Assembly: GCF_020497125.1 (NCBI RefSeq)
Contig: NC_059079.1
Location: forward strand, 9,455,053 to 9,519,052
DNA length: 64,000 bases
Origin: Mauremys mutica
Taxonomy: Eukaryota > Chordata > Testudines > Geoemydidae
Direction of reading: 5' to 3'
Part shown: piece by piece, positions 48,770 to 58,411 of the stretch
Layout: each line of letters starts with the position of its first letter
Position numbering within the stretch: position 1 is the stretch's first letter
Notes under the pieces: generated by a model
Told to the model about the DNA's origin: nothing
Seen by the model: the letters and a program-made list of their open reading frames with translations, nothing else
The model's database searches: none
Program-made: the position numbers and the translations under genes

Positions 48770-51700
48770 GGCTGGAGTAGCTCTGGAACTGACAATGCCA
48801 CATAAACTCTTCCGGAGCACCCAGCTCACAGTGGAGGGGTGCAGGTTACACCATCCCATAGGAAGTCTATGCAGCTGGCCAGAAATACTGACTGGTGCAG
48901 GGAGAGGTATGGCCCTGCCTCCTTTGGGATGGCTTCCACTACAACAGGCACTAGGGGACATGGCTCCTGGGGGCCCCCAGGGACTGTGCTCATGCCTGGC
49001 CCTTGGAGAGGACATAAGGTACATAGGGAGGGTGATGATCCCTCCCCTACCTTATACACCTATGCAATGATCAGGAACAGCCGGACCCTACACCTACTGA
49101 AATCCTGATCAGCACCTGTCTTGCTGGATGCACTGTACAGTGTGGGTTAGATTCAATCTATTTTAGCTTTTAGGCGAAACAGATTTTCCCCCACCCCCAT
49201 TTCTTCAAACTGCTGTTGGAATTGGCTAATTAAAAGGATTTAAACAATCTTAACACTCTAAACAGAGCAAACTGGTTCTGAATTATTAAGCAACATTTTA
49301 GATGCATTTGAATAACCTTAGGTGACTTAACTGCCACCTGATCCTAAGCTATGGCTCAGATAAATAAATGTGAAATAGTGTAGAAGTCTTAGCTTACTAC
49401 GGCTTCCAGATACAGTAAATAAAGAGCTTAAGTCTCCAGTACACTGTCTGCAAAAGACACTCTAAAATAAATGGTTTACACTGGTGTACACTTAAAGTGG
49501 AAATCAAAGAAAAAACTGCAGGGTTTAATTTTGATTTCCAGAGGAAACTTGTAAGCACCGAATGTACAAAGCTCCACCAATGCCCTGGCATGGTGCTATG
49601 GAGTGCTGTGTTGCTGGAGGTGGGGTCTTTCAAATACTATGAAAAAGCAAGGTCAGGAACATTCTGGTTAGTCATTAAAGATGCCATAGCACTTTCGCAA
49701 GCACAGGCTGTTAATGTTGATATCCTGGCCAAATTCCAATCTGGTTAATTCCATTCTGTTCCTGTAGTATCAATTGGATATGGCATCCTTCACTTTCTGA
49801 TCTAACATGTCAAGAAAGGCCTGCTCTGTAAGATGTACAAAGGCCTCAGGAAGACTTCTGCAGACTTCTCCATGGGACGAAGTGATAGCATACTGGGCTC
49901 CGGATGGATTTTGTAGCTGGCACACTCGGCGGACTATCACTGAGTTTAGCTGGGAGGGCTTGCACGCTGGAAGAGGGCTCATGGAAAGGCTAAAAGGTCA
50001 GTGAGTACTGCTGAAAGAGCAGACTCGTTTCTAGGGCTAGCTCTGCTTTTTGCGGTGTTGTTAAATAGCTGCTGTGTTAACATGCAAGAGGAGGCTGCAT
50101 TTCAGTGGTGGGTAAAGGGATTCCTGGAAGGAACCATAAAAACACATGTAGACTGCACGAAAGCCAACAAGCACATTTCACATCAAATACCAAAAGGGTA
50201 CCCCCGTCCTTTAAAAAGGCCTGTTTATATACACACACAGCCTCTGCCCATGCAGCTCACGACAAAACGGCACTGAACTATATTCACAGTACACGTAGCA
50301 TTGTAATCAGCAGGCTAAGCTTGTATTTACAATACAGATATTTCTACACAAACGACTTATGTGGCCAGAAAAAACAAACTTCTTCAAAGGTATTAGTCAG
50401 GAATCCACTAAGCAGCCAGATTCACTGGTGTGAAATACAGCTTTGGGCTTGGCATCCATTTTGCCATGGCTGCAGTACTGAAGGATAAACGTGGTTAAGT
50501 ATTCACTTAGTGTCAGCGGATGGACAGCATAGTCAGTGAGGAAGTCCAGTAACAAGTCGCTGCACGTGCTTAAATGCGTTGGAATGTTACTGCTGTTTTT
50601 AAACAACAAGTAGTGTCTAGAAAAGGTTAATCTGTGTATTTACTCGTGTAGAGTTTGTATTTACAGTAGGGTTATGATACCGACTAAGTTAGCCAAGCAT
50701 ATCTGTGTAAACAACAGGAATATAGAACTAATGAATTTTTATTTACTGGAGATGTGGAAATATTTCAACATTTTGTTGGGACATCTGAACTGAGAGCATT
50801 AAAAAGAGTATTTTTTTACAGCTGGTTGAAAATTTTCTGAATGAACAGTTTTCTGTCAGAAAATGCTGACACAAAATCAAAATGTGTCAGAGGAATGTAT
50901 CGATTTTGTCAACATTTTCAATGAAAAATTGTTAAAGAGCTTTATTTTGACATGGTCAAAGTCCTGTATTTCATCTTTATTGTTTCAACTTTTATTATAC
51001 TTTATAAAACACTGAAATAATGAAGTCGAAATGAAGTGCTTTGACCTTATCAAAATAAAGCGTTTTGATAAAAGCATTTTGATATTTCCCAAAAAGCTGC
51101 GATAAGGGTAGACACACTGTCCATGTACCAGTGAGTGTTACAAGGGACTAACTGTGCACAGTATTTAAATACAGGAACAATATAGCATAAAGAGCAAAAG
51201 GCTTGTTTTTGTTCTGTTTTAAGTAAGCTGGAAGACCTATAACATGGGAGACATTTTGGGATTGCTCTTCACTTTGGTTCCACTGAAAATGGGATTACAT
51301 GCCTAGATGGAGTAAAGTTAATTAGCGATTAATGGGATTCCACACATGCTACTTCAGACTCTGGCTAGAGTATTGTTTCAGCTGCACTGGTGAACATTCT
51401 TTGTTATTTTGAGAATAGCAGTAAAATGAATACAAGAAATGGGACGTTTCCTGTTTGTAAGACTCCATCTCCTCCCTTGGGCAGCAAATTCCCAAGGTGA
51501 ATTAGGATTCCCAAAGTGTATTAAGATGATAGAAAATTAAAATGAAATGCCGTCATTTATAATAAAATTAGAGCGCTTCTTTTTAGTATGAGAGGGGAAC
51601 ACGTTTGAAAGCTAAGCTCCAAGAAGTAACCTAATTAACCACACATATATGAACTGAAGCATTAACAACAGAAAATGAATTCACTCATTGGATGAAGATT

Positions 51701-52149
51701 CACATACACCTAATTTCTAAACTAAGCAGCAAATTGCTCATACACAAGTGCCAGAAATTACACTCATGTTTGATGGCACATTTTCAGGCAACCGAGTCTC
51801 TGAAGTCTATGAATTATGGATACTGTATCATAGAGAAACAATTAATACATTTTCTTTCTCAAATGCAATGACAGATATTTTGGTTTAGCATAGTGTATCG
51901 TCATCATTGCATCCACTTGTGACACACACATTGGTGCACTTTACATGGTTCAGATTAAGAGAAAAATAGCATTCCCCAAATTTAGGGAGCAAATATATTA
52001 TGACCATGCACTCGCTATCTAGTGTACTGTGACAGGGAAAACAATATAGCCAGTAGGCTAAATGCCAGTGACCCCAGAACTTGCATTTTAAACATGGCTA
52101 GGCTCAGGCTTTATTATATTAATTATACATTATTAATAATGCCACCACC

Positions 52150-52260
52150 ACCACCACACTTTTCATCAGTACATCTCGAAGCGCTTTACAAAGCAGGCCA
52201 GTGTCATTAATTCCATTTTCCAAGTGGGGATACTAAGGATTTAGTTTCAAAGTACCATGA
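52150..52260 (+). repeat. Probable MIR fragment
   Basis: AAGCGCTTTACAAAGCAGG followed by ATTCCATTTTCCAAGTGGGG resembles the MIR core. It is short and diverged. Confidence 0.45.
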
Positions 52261-53019
52261 AAAACTGCTCCCATTTTCTATTTTATGGCAAGATCAGAGC
52301 AAGCCAGAGGGTTAGGCAAACTGGATGGCCAACTTGTGTGTCAAAGGACAGGGAAAGCAGTGGAATTAGTGATGGCTGGTTGTCCCCAATTGTTTATCTA
52401 CCTTCCATCATGACAGTAATTGCTTAAATAGCAAGTGCTTTATTTTTGGGGTCATTAATTCAGACTGACTAAAGGTACAATGTAATAATTTAATAAAATT
52501 AATTGTCTAACATCTGGTCCTGGGCAAAATTCCATACCACTGTGAATGATCTGTGCCCTGTACAGTTCATACCTATCCAACTATCTTGTAGTTGGCCAGC
52601 AAATGTAACAACCGTGCTAAAAAGCAGAGTGGGCACATTTCAGGTTCCACTGGGTTGAGTCTATTAGTTCCAGAGATATTCCCTATTTTTAAAATGAGGA
52701 ATTCTGTTAGAACCAGTAGAATCTTTCTAACTGGTGGAAGTTTTTAAGGGCACCCAATGTATGGTGTTTATGCTGCTTTTAGGGATTTGTCATTTATATA
52801 TTTCAGATAAGTACAACACTTTCACATTAAAAGGTGGAGAATTTTACCTCCTCCCGCTCCCAGCCCCATCCCCACACACAAAAGAAGTCCTTCAGTATCA
52901 CAGTCCTATATGCAAACTAGAACTTGACAAGAAATGTATTACATAGCAAGGAGTTAGAGGTTGATCCAATATAAACGCAAGATTGTAACTAGCATTGCAT
53001 GCCCATCTACCATGTATAG

Positions 53020-53675
53020 CAGGAGTGGGCAAACTTTTTATTGCGAGGGCCACATCTGGGTAGGGAAATTGTATGGTGGCCCATAAATGCTCACAAAATT
53101 GGGGGTTGGGTGCAGGAAGGGGTGAGGTCTCCGGCTAGGGGTGAGGGCTCTGGGGTGGGGCCAGAAATGAGGAGTTCAGAGTGTGGGAGGGGGCTCTGGG
53201 CTGAGGGTGTGGGCTCTGGGGTGCAGGAGGTGGCACCGAGGGGTTCGGAGGGCAGAAGGGAGATCAGGGATGGGGCAAGGAGTTGGGGCGTGGGATGGGG
53301 TCAGGGGTGCAGGCTCCAGCAGCGCTTACCTCAAGCAGCTCCTGGAAGCAGTGGCATGTCCCCCCCTCTGGCTCCTACGCAGAGGTGTGGCCAGGCGGCT
53401 CTGCATGCTGCTGCATCCACAGGCGCTGCCCCTGCAGCTCCCATTGGCCCCGTTTACTGGACAATGGGAGCTGCAGGAGCGGTGCTTAGGGCGGGGGCAC
53501 CGTGCGGAGCACCCTGGCCGCTCCTATGCATAGGAGCCGGAGCTGGAACATCTCGCTGCTTCCGGGAGCCACGCGGAGCAAGCCCCCGACCCCATTCCCT
53601 GGCAGGAACTCGAGGGCCGGATTAAATCGTCTGAAGGACCAGATGCGGACCCTGGGCCATAGTTTGCCCACCCCG
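53020..53675. mobile_element. hAT-type nonautonomous element, GC-rich
   Basis: The left end is CAGGAGTGGGCAAAC and the right end is GTTTGCCCACCCCG (consensus CCCACCCCTG). The target duplication ATGTATAG (53012-53019) / GTGTATAG (53676-53683) matches at 7 of 8. The interior has GGGGTGAGGGCTCTGGGGT-type tandem units (about 53110-53310) and an inverted pair around CAGCTCCCATTGG. Open frames here, up to 194 codons, are compositional. Confidence 0.85.
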
Positions 53676-54349
53676 GTGTATAGAATACCCTGAAGTTTAT
53701 TATTTACAATACCAAAATGCCTTCAATATTTGAATTAGGTCGCTCTTCTAAATTAATAAATTGAAATATTTTTACCATACATAGTTATACATGAGATTGA
53801 TATAAACTAATTTATTTACTAATAAAAACAGCAAAAGGCCATCCAGCCTAACATGTCCGCTTCCTTTAAGATTATTTTAAACCAACCTTCCTACTGCCAC
53901 TTAATCTCCTCCACCATTCTTTTGGCACACAAATCTAGCCATTGCTTCATTCGCTTTACTGTTTTTTTTTTGCTGTTTTTACTTAGTATGTTTTTACTTA
54001 CTTGGGTTTTGCCCAAGATCCTAACTCATCAATGTACTTCGTTTTCAGATGATCACTCATTAATCCACTACCAATGTGAAATAATAATAAATATTTAGGC
54101 AAAAATTTTCCAACTTTTCTTCATCTTGATACTTATATAGCAACTCTCACCACAGTATCTAAAGCCTAAAGCTGACTCATTGATTCCAAAGGTTGTTGCA
54201 GGTGCTCAGCAACTTTGAAAATTAGGCTATTTATTTAGTTGCTTAAATATGATTTAGGAGCCTAAAATGAAGGCACCCAGTTTTGCAAATCTTGGGTTTA
54301 AGATTTATGTAATGTTTTCCATCTGAAGATCTTAAAATGCTTTATGAAG

Positions 54350-54520
54350 GTGGGTAGATATCAGTATTCCCATTTAATAGAAAGAAAACGGAGGCAGAGA
54401 GAAGTTAAGTGACTTGCCCAAGGTCACACAACCGAATCAGTAGCAGACATGGGAATAGAAGCCAAGTTTTGTGACTCCCAGGTCCTTTTATCAATCCTCC
54501 GCCTCTCTTACTTTATGTTG
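54350..54520 (+). repeat. MIR SINE
   Basis: The highly conserved MIR core is present: GAGGCAGAGAGAAGTTAAG, TGACTTGCCCAAGGTCACAC, then GAATCAGTAGCAGA. This is the better preserved of the window's MIR copies. Confidence 0.92.
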
Positions 54521-54742
54521 CACTTTTCATCCTGAAAAATCCAAAGAAATCTATCAATTTTATCATTATTTTGCAAGTTACAATAAGGTCAGTGATGTCT
54601 ATACTCTTCTAATGAGAGCACTGCCAAGCTAACAGGGCCTCTACTTTGGCATTCCCTGGGGCTAGATAAACTGCTTAACATTGTCCATAGTGGAAAGAGT
54701 ACTTTTCTCCATTTAATGAGGCTGCTGTGCTGAAGCACTAGG

Positions 54743-55053
54743 CAGGGATCGGCAACCTTTCAGAGGTGCTGTGCCGAGTCTTCATTTATTCATTCTGATT
54801 TAAGGTTTCGTGTGCCAGTCATACATTTTAACGTTTTTAGAAGGTCTCTTTCCATAAGTCTATAATATATAACTAAACTATTGTTGTATGTAAAGTAAAT
54901 AAGGTTTTTAAAAAGTTTAAGAAGCTTCATTTAAAATTAAATTAAAATGCAGAGCCCCCCAGACTGGTGGCCAGGACCCGGGCAGTGTGAGTGCCACTGA
55001 AAATCAGCTTGTGCCCCGCCTTCGGCACACGTGCCATAGGTTGCCTACTCCTG
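54743..55053. mobile_element. hAT MITE, 311-bp family copy B
   Basis: The ends are CAGGGATCGGCAACC and GGTTGCCTACTCCTG. It is nearly collinear with copy A at 47777-48087, with a modest number of substitutions. Flanks GCACTAGG and GCGCTAGG are similar, allowing one base of uncertainty at the right end. Confidence 0.9.
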
Positions 55054-55206
55054 CGCTAGGGAGTCTCATATTGAAGATGCCGTTGTGGTGGGGTTTTAGC
55101 GGGTGGGGTGGGAGGCTAGTCTGTGTGTCACGTAATGTGACTCCTTGCTTCCTTGGGGCTCGTGCTGTAGTGGGACCTGAAGGGAAAGGGGAGCAGGATT
55201 TAGATC

Positions 55207-55568
55207 ACTGACTGACTGGTGAGAAGAAGTGCAGGGGAAGATTTGGACACTGCCAAGTCCTCTAAGTGGTTTGCCCCTTAACATTCCTTCTCCCCATTGA
55301 TTTCAGAGTGTTTGAATGGCATTCTTGGGTGCATCCCTTTATGGAATTGATATTAGGTTGATAGTTTGTGCATTGATTGTGGTTTGCTGGCTTCCTAACA
55401 TGCGTAGGGGAGTGCGGAGATTTATGGGACTGGAAGGCATTTCCCCACCTCCCACTTCAAATCTGTTTCTCCTCTCCAACAGATATAAGTACCATCAAAA
55501 TAAACGTGCATCTATGTCTTTTTCAACATCTCTTAACTGCCTCTTCTGACAGGTTCTCTGATTAGAAA
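55207..55568. repeat. 362-bp direct duplication, left copy
   Basis: This appears identical, base for base by eye, to 61538-61899. It sits immediately left of the DIRS-like element. It is not similar to any part of the element's coding region, and both copies contain the same non-coding 77-codon open frame. The likely original locus is one copy of this sequence. Confidence 0.95.
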
Positions 55569-55972
55569 AAGACGGTTACTCACCTGTAGTAACTGGTGTT
55601 CTTCGAGATGTGTTGCTCCAATCCATTCCAGTTAGGTGTGCGCGCCGCGCGTGCACGGCTTCTCCGGAACTTTTTTCCCTAGCAACTCCGGCGGGCCGGC
55701 TGGCGCCCCCTGGAGTGGCGCCGCTATGGCGCTAAATATATACCCCAGCCGGCCCGTCCGCTCCTCAGTTCCTTCTTACCGCCCGTGACGGCCGGTCGGA
55801 ACTGTGGAGTGCTCGTTGGCCTCCACTGCCCTAGCTCTCCTATCTTGTATATATATAGTTAGTTGTTTAGTTAGTGATTAGAGTTATTATAGTTGTTATA
55901 GTGTAGTTGTTCTAGGTTTTAGTAAACGGTTAAGGGGGGTTTCCCCCCCTTTTCCCTTCCCGGTGCGGGCTC
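55567..55972 (+). promoter_or_regulatory. DIRS left terminus and 5' leader
   Basis: It starts AAAAGACGGTTACTCACC, includes the inverted repeat at 55599-55638, a CpG-rich segment with GCTAAATATATACCCC near 55731 (TATA-like), and a T/A-rich stretch before the ORF1 ATG at 55973. Confidence 0.6.
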
Positions 55973-58411
55973 ATGCCCAGGGCACCGGGCTTCAAGCCCT
56001 GCGCTGTGTGCCAAAGGCCGATGCCAATTGGCGATCCACACGACGCTTGCCTCCGTTGCCTCGGAGAAGGACATCGCACCGACAAGTGCGTTATCTGTTC
56101 TGCTTTTAAGCCGCGGACACGCAAAGAACGGGACTACAGGCTTAAGCAGATCCTTATGGAGGCGTCGCTCCAACCTTCGGCACCAGCGGCGCCGGCGCCG
56201 AGAACCTCTTCGGTGCAGAGCGCACCAGCGGCACCAGCCCGCTCCGGTACCGAGGCCCCGCAGGCTCCGCCTCCGGCGCCGAAGACCCGGCACCGCTCAC
56301 TTTCGCCGACGAGAAAGCGCAAGCTCGCTAAAGCAGTAGCTAAGTCCCGCGCTGCAGACTCAGCTAAAGTGCTCGTGCCGCCTGCGCCCACAGTGGTGAC
56401 TGTGCGCAGGGCAGACACCGTGCCGTTGACTCTGCAAGAGCCGTCGAGTCCGGCACCGCCACGCTCCCCGGCACCGTCCGGTGTTGAGCCAAGGCTACCG
56501 ACGACGCCGGAGACGTACTCCTCCGCGCGTGAGCTGATACAGCTCGTAGAGGCACCGAGCCTCCGGCCCCCGGCGCCGCCGGTGCGGGCTGTCCCGTCGG
56601 CAGGAAAACCGGCGATGATGGTCCGACCGCCATCCACGGACCGCCGGCACGATCGACGCTCTCGGTCCCGCTCAGGCTCCAGGAACCGACGCCGGTCACC
56701 GTCTAGCCGCTCAAGATCTCGGCACCGCTCTCCGTCGCGGTACCGATCGCCATCTCGCCGCCGGTCGCAGTCCCGGTACCGATCGTCATCTCGGTACCGG
56801 TCGCACTCCCGGCACCGGTCCAGGTCTCGATCGCCGTCGCGTCGACACCGCCGGAGGTCCCCGTCTCGGCACCGTTCCCGGCACCGGAACTCCCGCAGCC
56901 GCTCCCGGCACCGCAGGTCCGGCTCCCGGTCGAGCTCCCGGCACCGGTCGAGCTCCCGGCACCGCGGGGACCGATGGTCGCGGTCACCCTCTCGGTACCG
57001 GACGGACGGACATCGGGCCTCCATACCGCCTGGTGATATCCCACGGGCCTCGATTTCGGGCTCCGCCCCGCCCTGGCCGTCTCGCCCGGCATCTGTCGCC
57101 TCTGGCGCGGACGGCACCGGCTCCTTGCCACCAACCCCACGCGACCACCCTCAAGGGGCTCAGCAGTGGGGCTTCTGGGTGCCCTGGGGTCACCATGAAG
57201 CGCAAGTCATTCCGCTTCCCCCAAGAGACGTTGCCGCGGAGCGCAGAGTTCCCGAAGCGACGATCAGTCGCCCCCCGGAGTCACCTCTCCGCGAGCCCTC
57301 GAGGCCGCAGGACCGCCAGTCCCCGGTCCAGCCTGCCCCAGCCGAGGCGCCTCTAACGGCCCCTCCCATGGAAACTATCGGACAGGCTATATCCTCGTCA
57401 TCGTCCCCGGACGAAGCGGTGGCTGGGACTTCTGCCAAAGACCCGCCCCCCATAGACCTTAAGGCCCACCAGGAGTTACTCCGTCGGGTCGCGATGTCCA
57501 TGGGCCTCCCGGTGGCAGAGGTCCAAGAGGATGAGGACCCCATTACTAATGTGGTCGGCTCGGACACTCCTGTGCGCGTGGCGTTACCTTTTGTTAAGAC
57601 TATACAGAAGAACGCTGCCACGCTCTGGCAAACGCCCGCGTCCATCCCTCCCACGGCTCGAGGGGTAGAACGGAAGTACTCAGCCCCCCCCACGGGCTAT
57701 GAGTACTTATACTCGCACCCAACCCCGGACTCGCTTGTTGTGCAGTCTGTGAACGGCCGAGAACGGAATGGCCAACCGGCCCCGGCGCCCAAATCTAAGG
57801 ACGCTCGGAGGATGGACCTGCTAGGCCGTAAGGTCTATTCCGCGGGCGGCCTGCAGATGCGAATAGCCAACCAAATGGTCCTTCTAGCCAGGTATGTGTT
57901 TGACATCATGGCATCCCTGGCAAAATTCACCGAGCTCCTGCCGACGACTGCCCGTCAAGAGTTCTCGGCAATGCTCGAGGAAGGGAAGAAGTCCTCCCGT
58001 TCGTCCATTACGGCAGCCCTCGACGCGGCGGACTCGGGAGCGCGGACAATAGCAACAGGGGTGGCGATGCGGCGCATCTCATGGCTGCAATCCTCCACAT
58101 TACCACAGGAGGTGCAGTACACGCTGCAGGACCTGCCGTTCGACACGAAAGGGCTGTTTTCCGAACAGACCGATTCGCGGATACAGACCTTAAAGGATGG
58201 GCGTATTGCCATTCGAACCCTTGGCATGCACACGCCGGCTCCACAACGCAGGTCTTTCCGGCAGCAGCCCCCTCGGTCCTTCCAGCAGCAGCGTTATCGG
58301 CCGTATACGCCCAGACGTCCTGGCCAGAATCACAGACGGCCTTCGGGTAACCGTCGGAACCAGTCCCAGGCCTCTTCCAAGGGCCCTCAGGGGTCCAAGC
58401 AGGCCTTTTGA
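55973..58411 (+). CDS. DIRS ORF1, Gag-like protein with SR domain
   Basis: An 812-residue basic protein. It is presumed to be the structural, nucleic-acid-binding component of the retrotransposon particle. The N-terminus has a Cys/His cluster (C10, C13, C26, C29, H34, C39, C42), probably zinc-binding. A basic TRKRKLAK stretch near residue 113 could be a nuclear localisation signal. Residues about 224-345 are an arginine/serine dipeptide domain like those of SR splicing factors. Residues about 495-750 (MSMGLPVAEVQEDED, VALPFVKTIQKNAATLWQTP, MRIANQMVLLARYVFD) resemble the C-terminal domain of LAP2alpha, which is known to be derived from a DIRS gag. The C-terminus is Arg/Gln-rich. The ATG at 55973 is the first in frame with the Cys motif. 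It overlaps ORF2 by 215 nt. Confidence 0.9.
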   Translation: MPRAPGFKPCAVCQRPMPIGDPHDACLRCLGEGHRTDKCVICSAFKPRTRKERDYRLKQILMEASLQPSAPAAPAPRTSSVQSAPAAPARSGTEAPQAPPPAPKTRHRSLSPTRKRKLAKAVAKSRAADSAKVLVPPAPTVVTVRRADTVPLTLQEPSSPAPPRSPAPSGVEPRLPTTPETYSSARELIQLVEAPSLRPPAPPVRAVPSAGKPAMMVRPPSTDRRHDRRSRSRSGSRNRRRSPSSRSRSRHRSPSRYRSPSRRRSQSRYRSSSRYRSHSRHRSRSRSPSRRHRRRSPSRHRSRHRNSRSRSRHRRSGSRSSSRHRSSSRHRGDRWSRSPSRYRTDGHRASIPPGDIPRASISGSAPPWPSRPASVASGADGTGSLPPTPRDHPQGAQQWGFWVPWGHHEAQVIPLPPRDVAAERRVPEATISRPPESPLREPSRPQDRQSPVQPAPAEAPLTAPPMETIGQAISSSSSPDEAVAGTSAKDPPPIDLKAHQELLRRVAMSMGLPVAEVQEDEDPITNVVGSDTPVRVALPFVKTIQKNAATLWQTPASIPPTARGVERKYSAPPTGYEYLYSHPTPDSLVVQSVNGRERNGQPAPAPKSKDARRMDLLGRKVYSAGGLQMRIANQMVLLARYVFDIMASLAKFTELLPTTARQEFSAMLEEGKKSSRSSITAALDAADSGARTIATGVAMRRISWLQSSTLPQEVQYTLQDLPFDTKGLFSEQTDSRIQTLKDGRIAIRTLGMHTPAPQRRSFRQQPPRSFQQQRYRPYTPRRPGQNHRRPSGNRRNQSQASSKGPQGSKQAF

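Noticed and set aside
49497..49982. Possible coding fragments on both strands (83 and 70 codons)
   Set aside because: Somewhat protein-like composition, but no family recognised and no splice or domain support.
53041..53671. 194-codon and smaller frames
   Set aside because: Entirely inside a GC-rich hAT element defined by its ends and TSD.
55316..55549. 77-codon frame found identically at 61647-61880
   Set aside because: Its repetition follows from the 362-bp duplication; no domain or coding evidence.
56134..57117. 327-codon minus-strand frame rich in Asp/Arg/Glu
   Set aside because: Antisense of the SR-repeat region of DIRS ORF1; symmetric codon composition opens the reverse strand.
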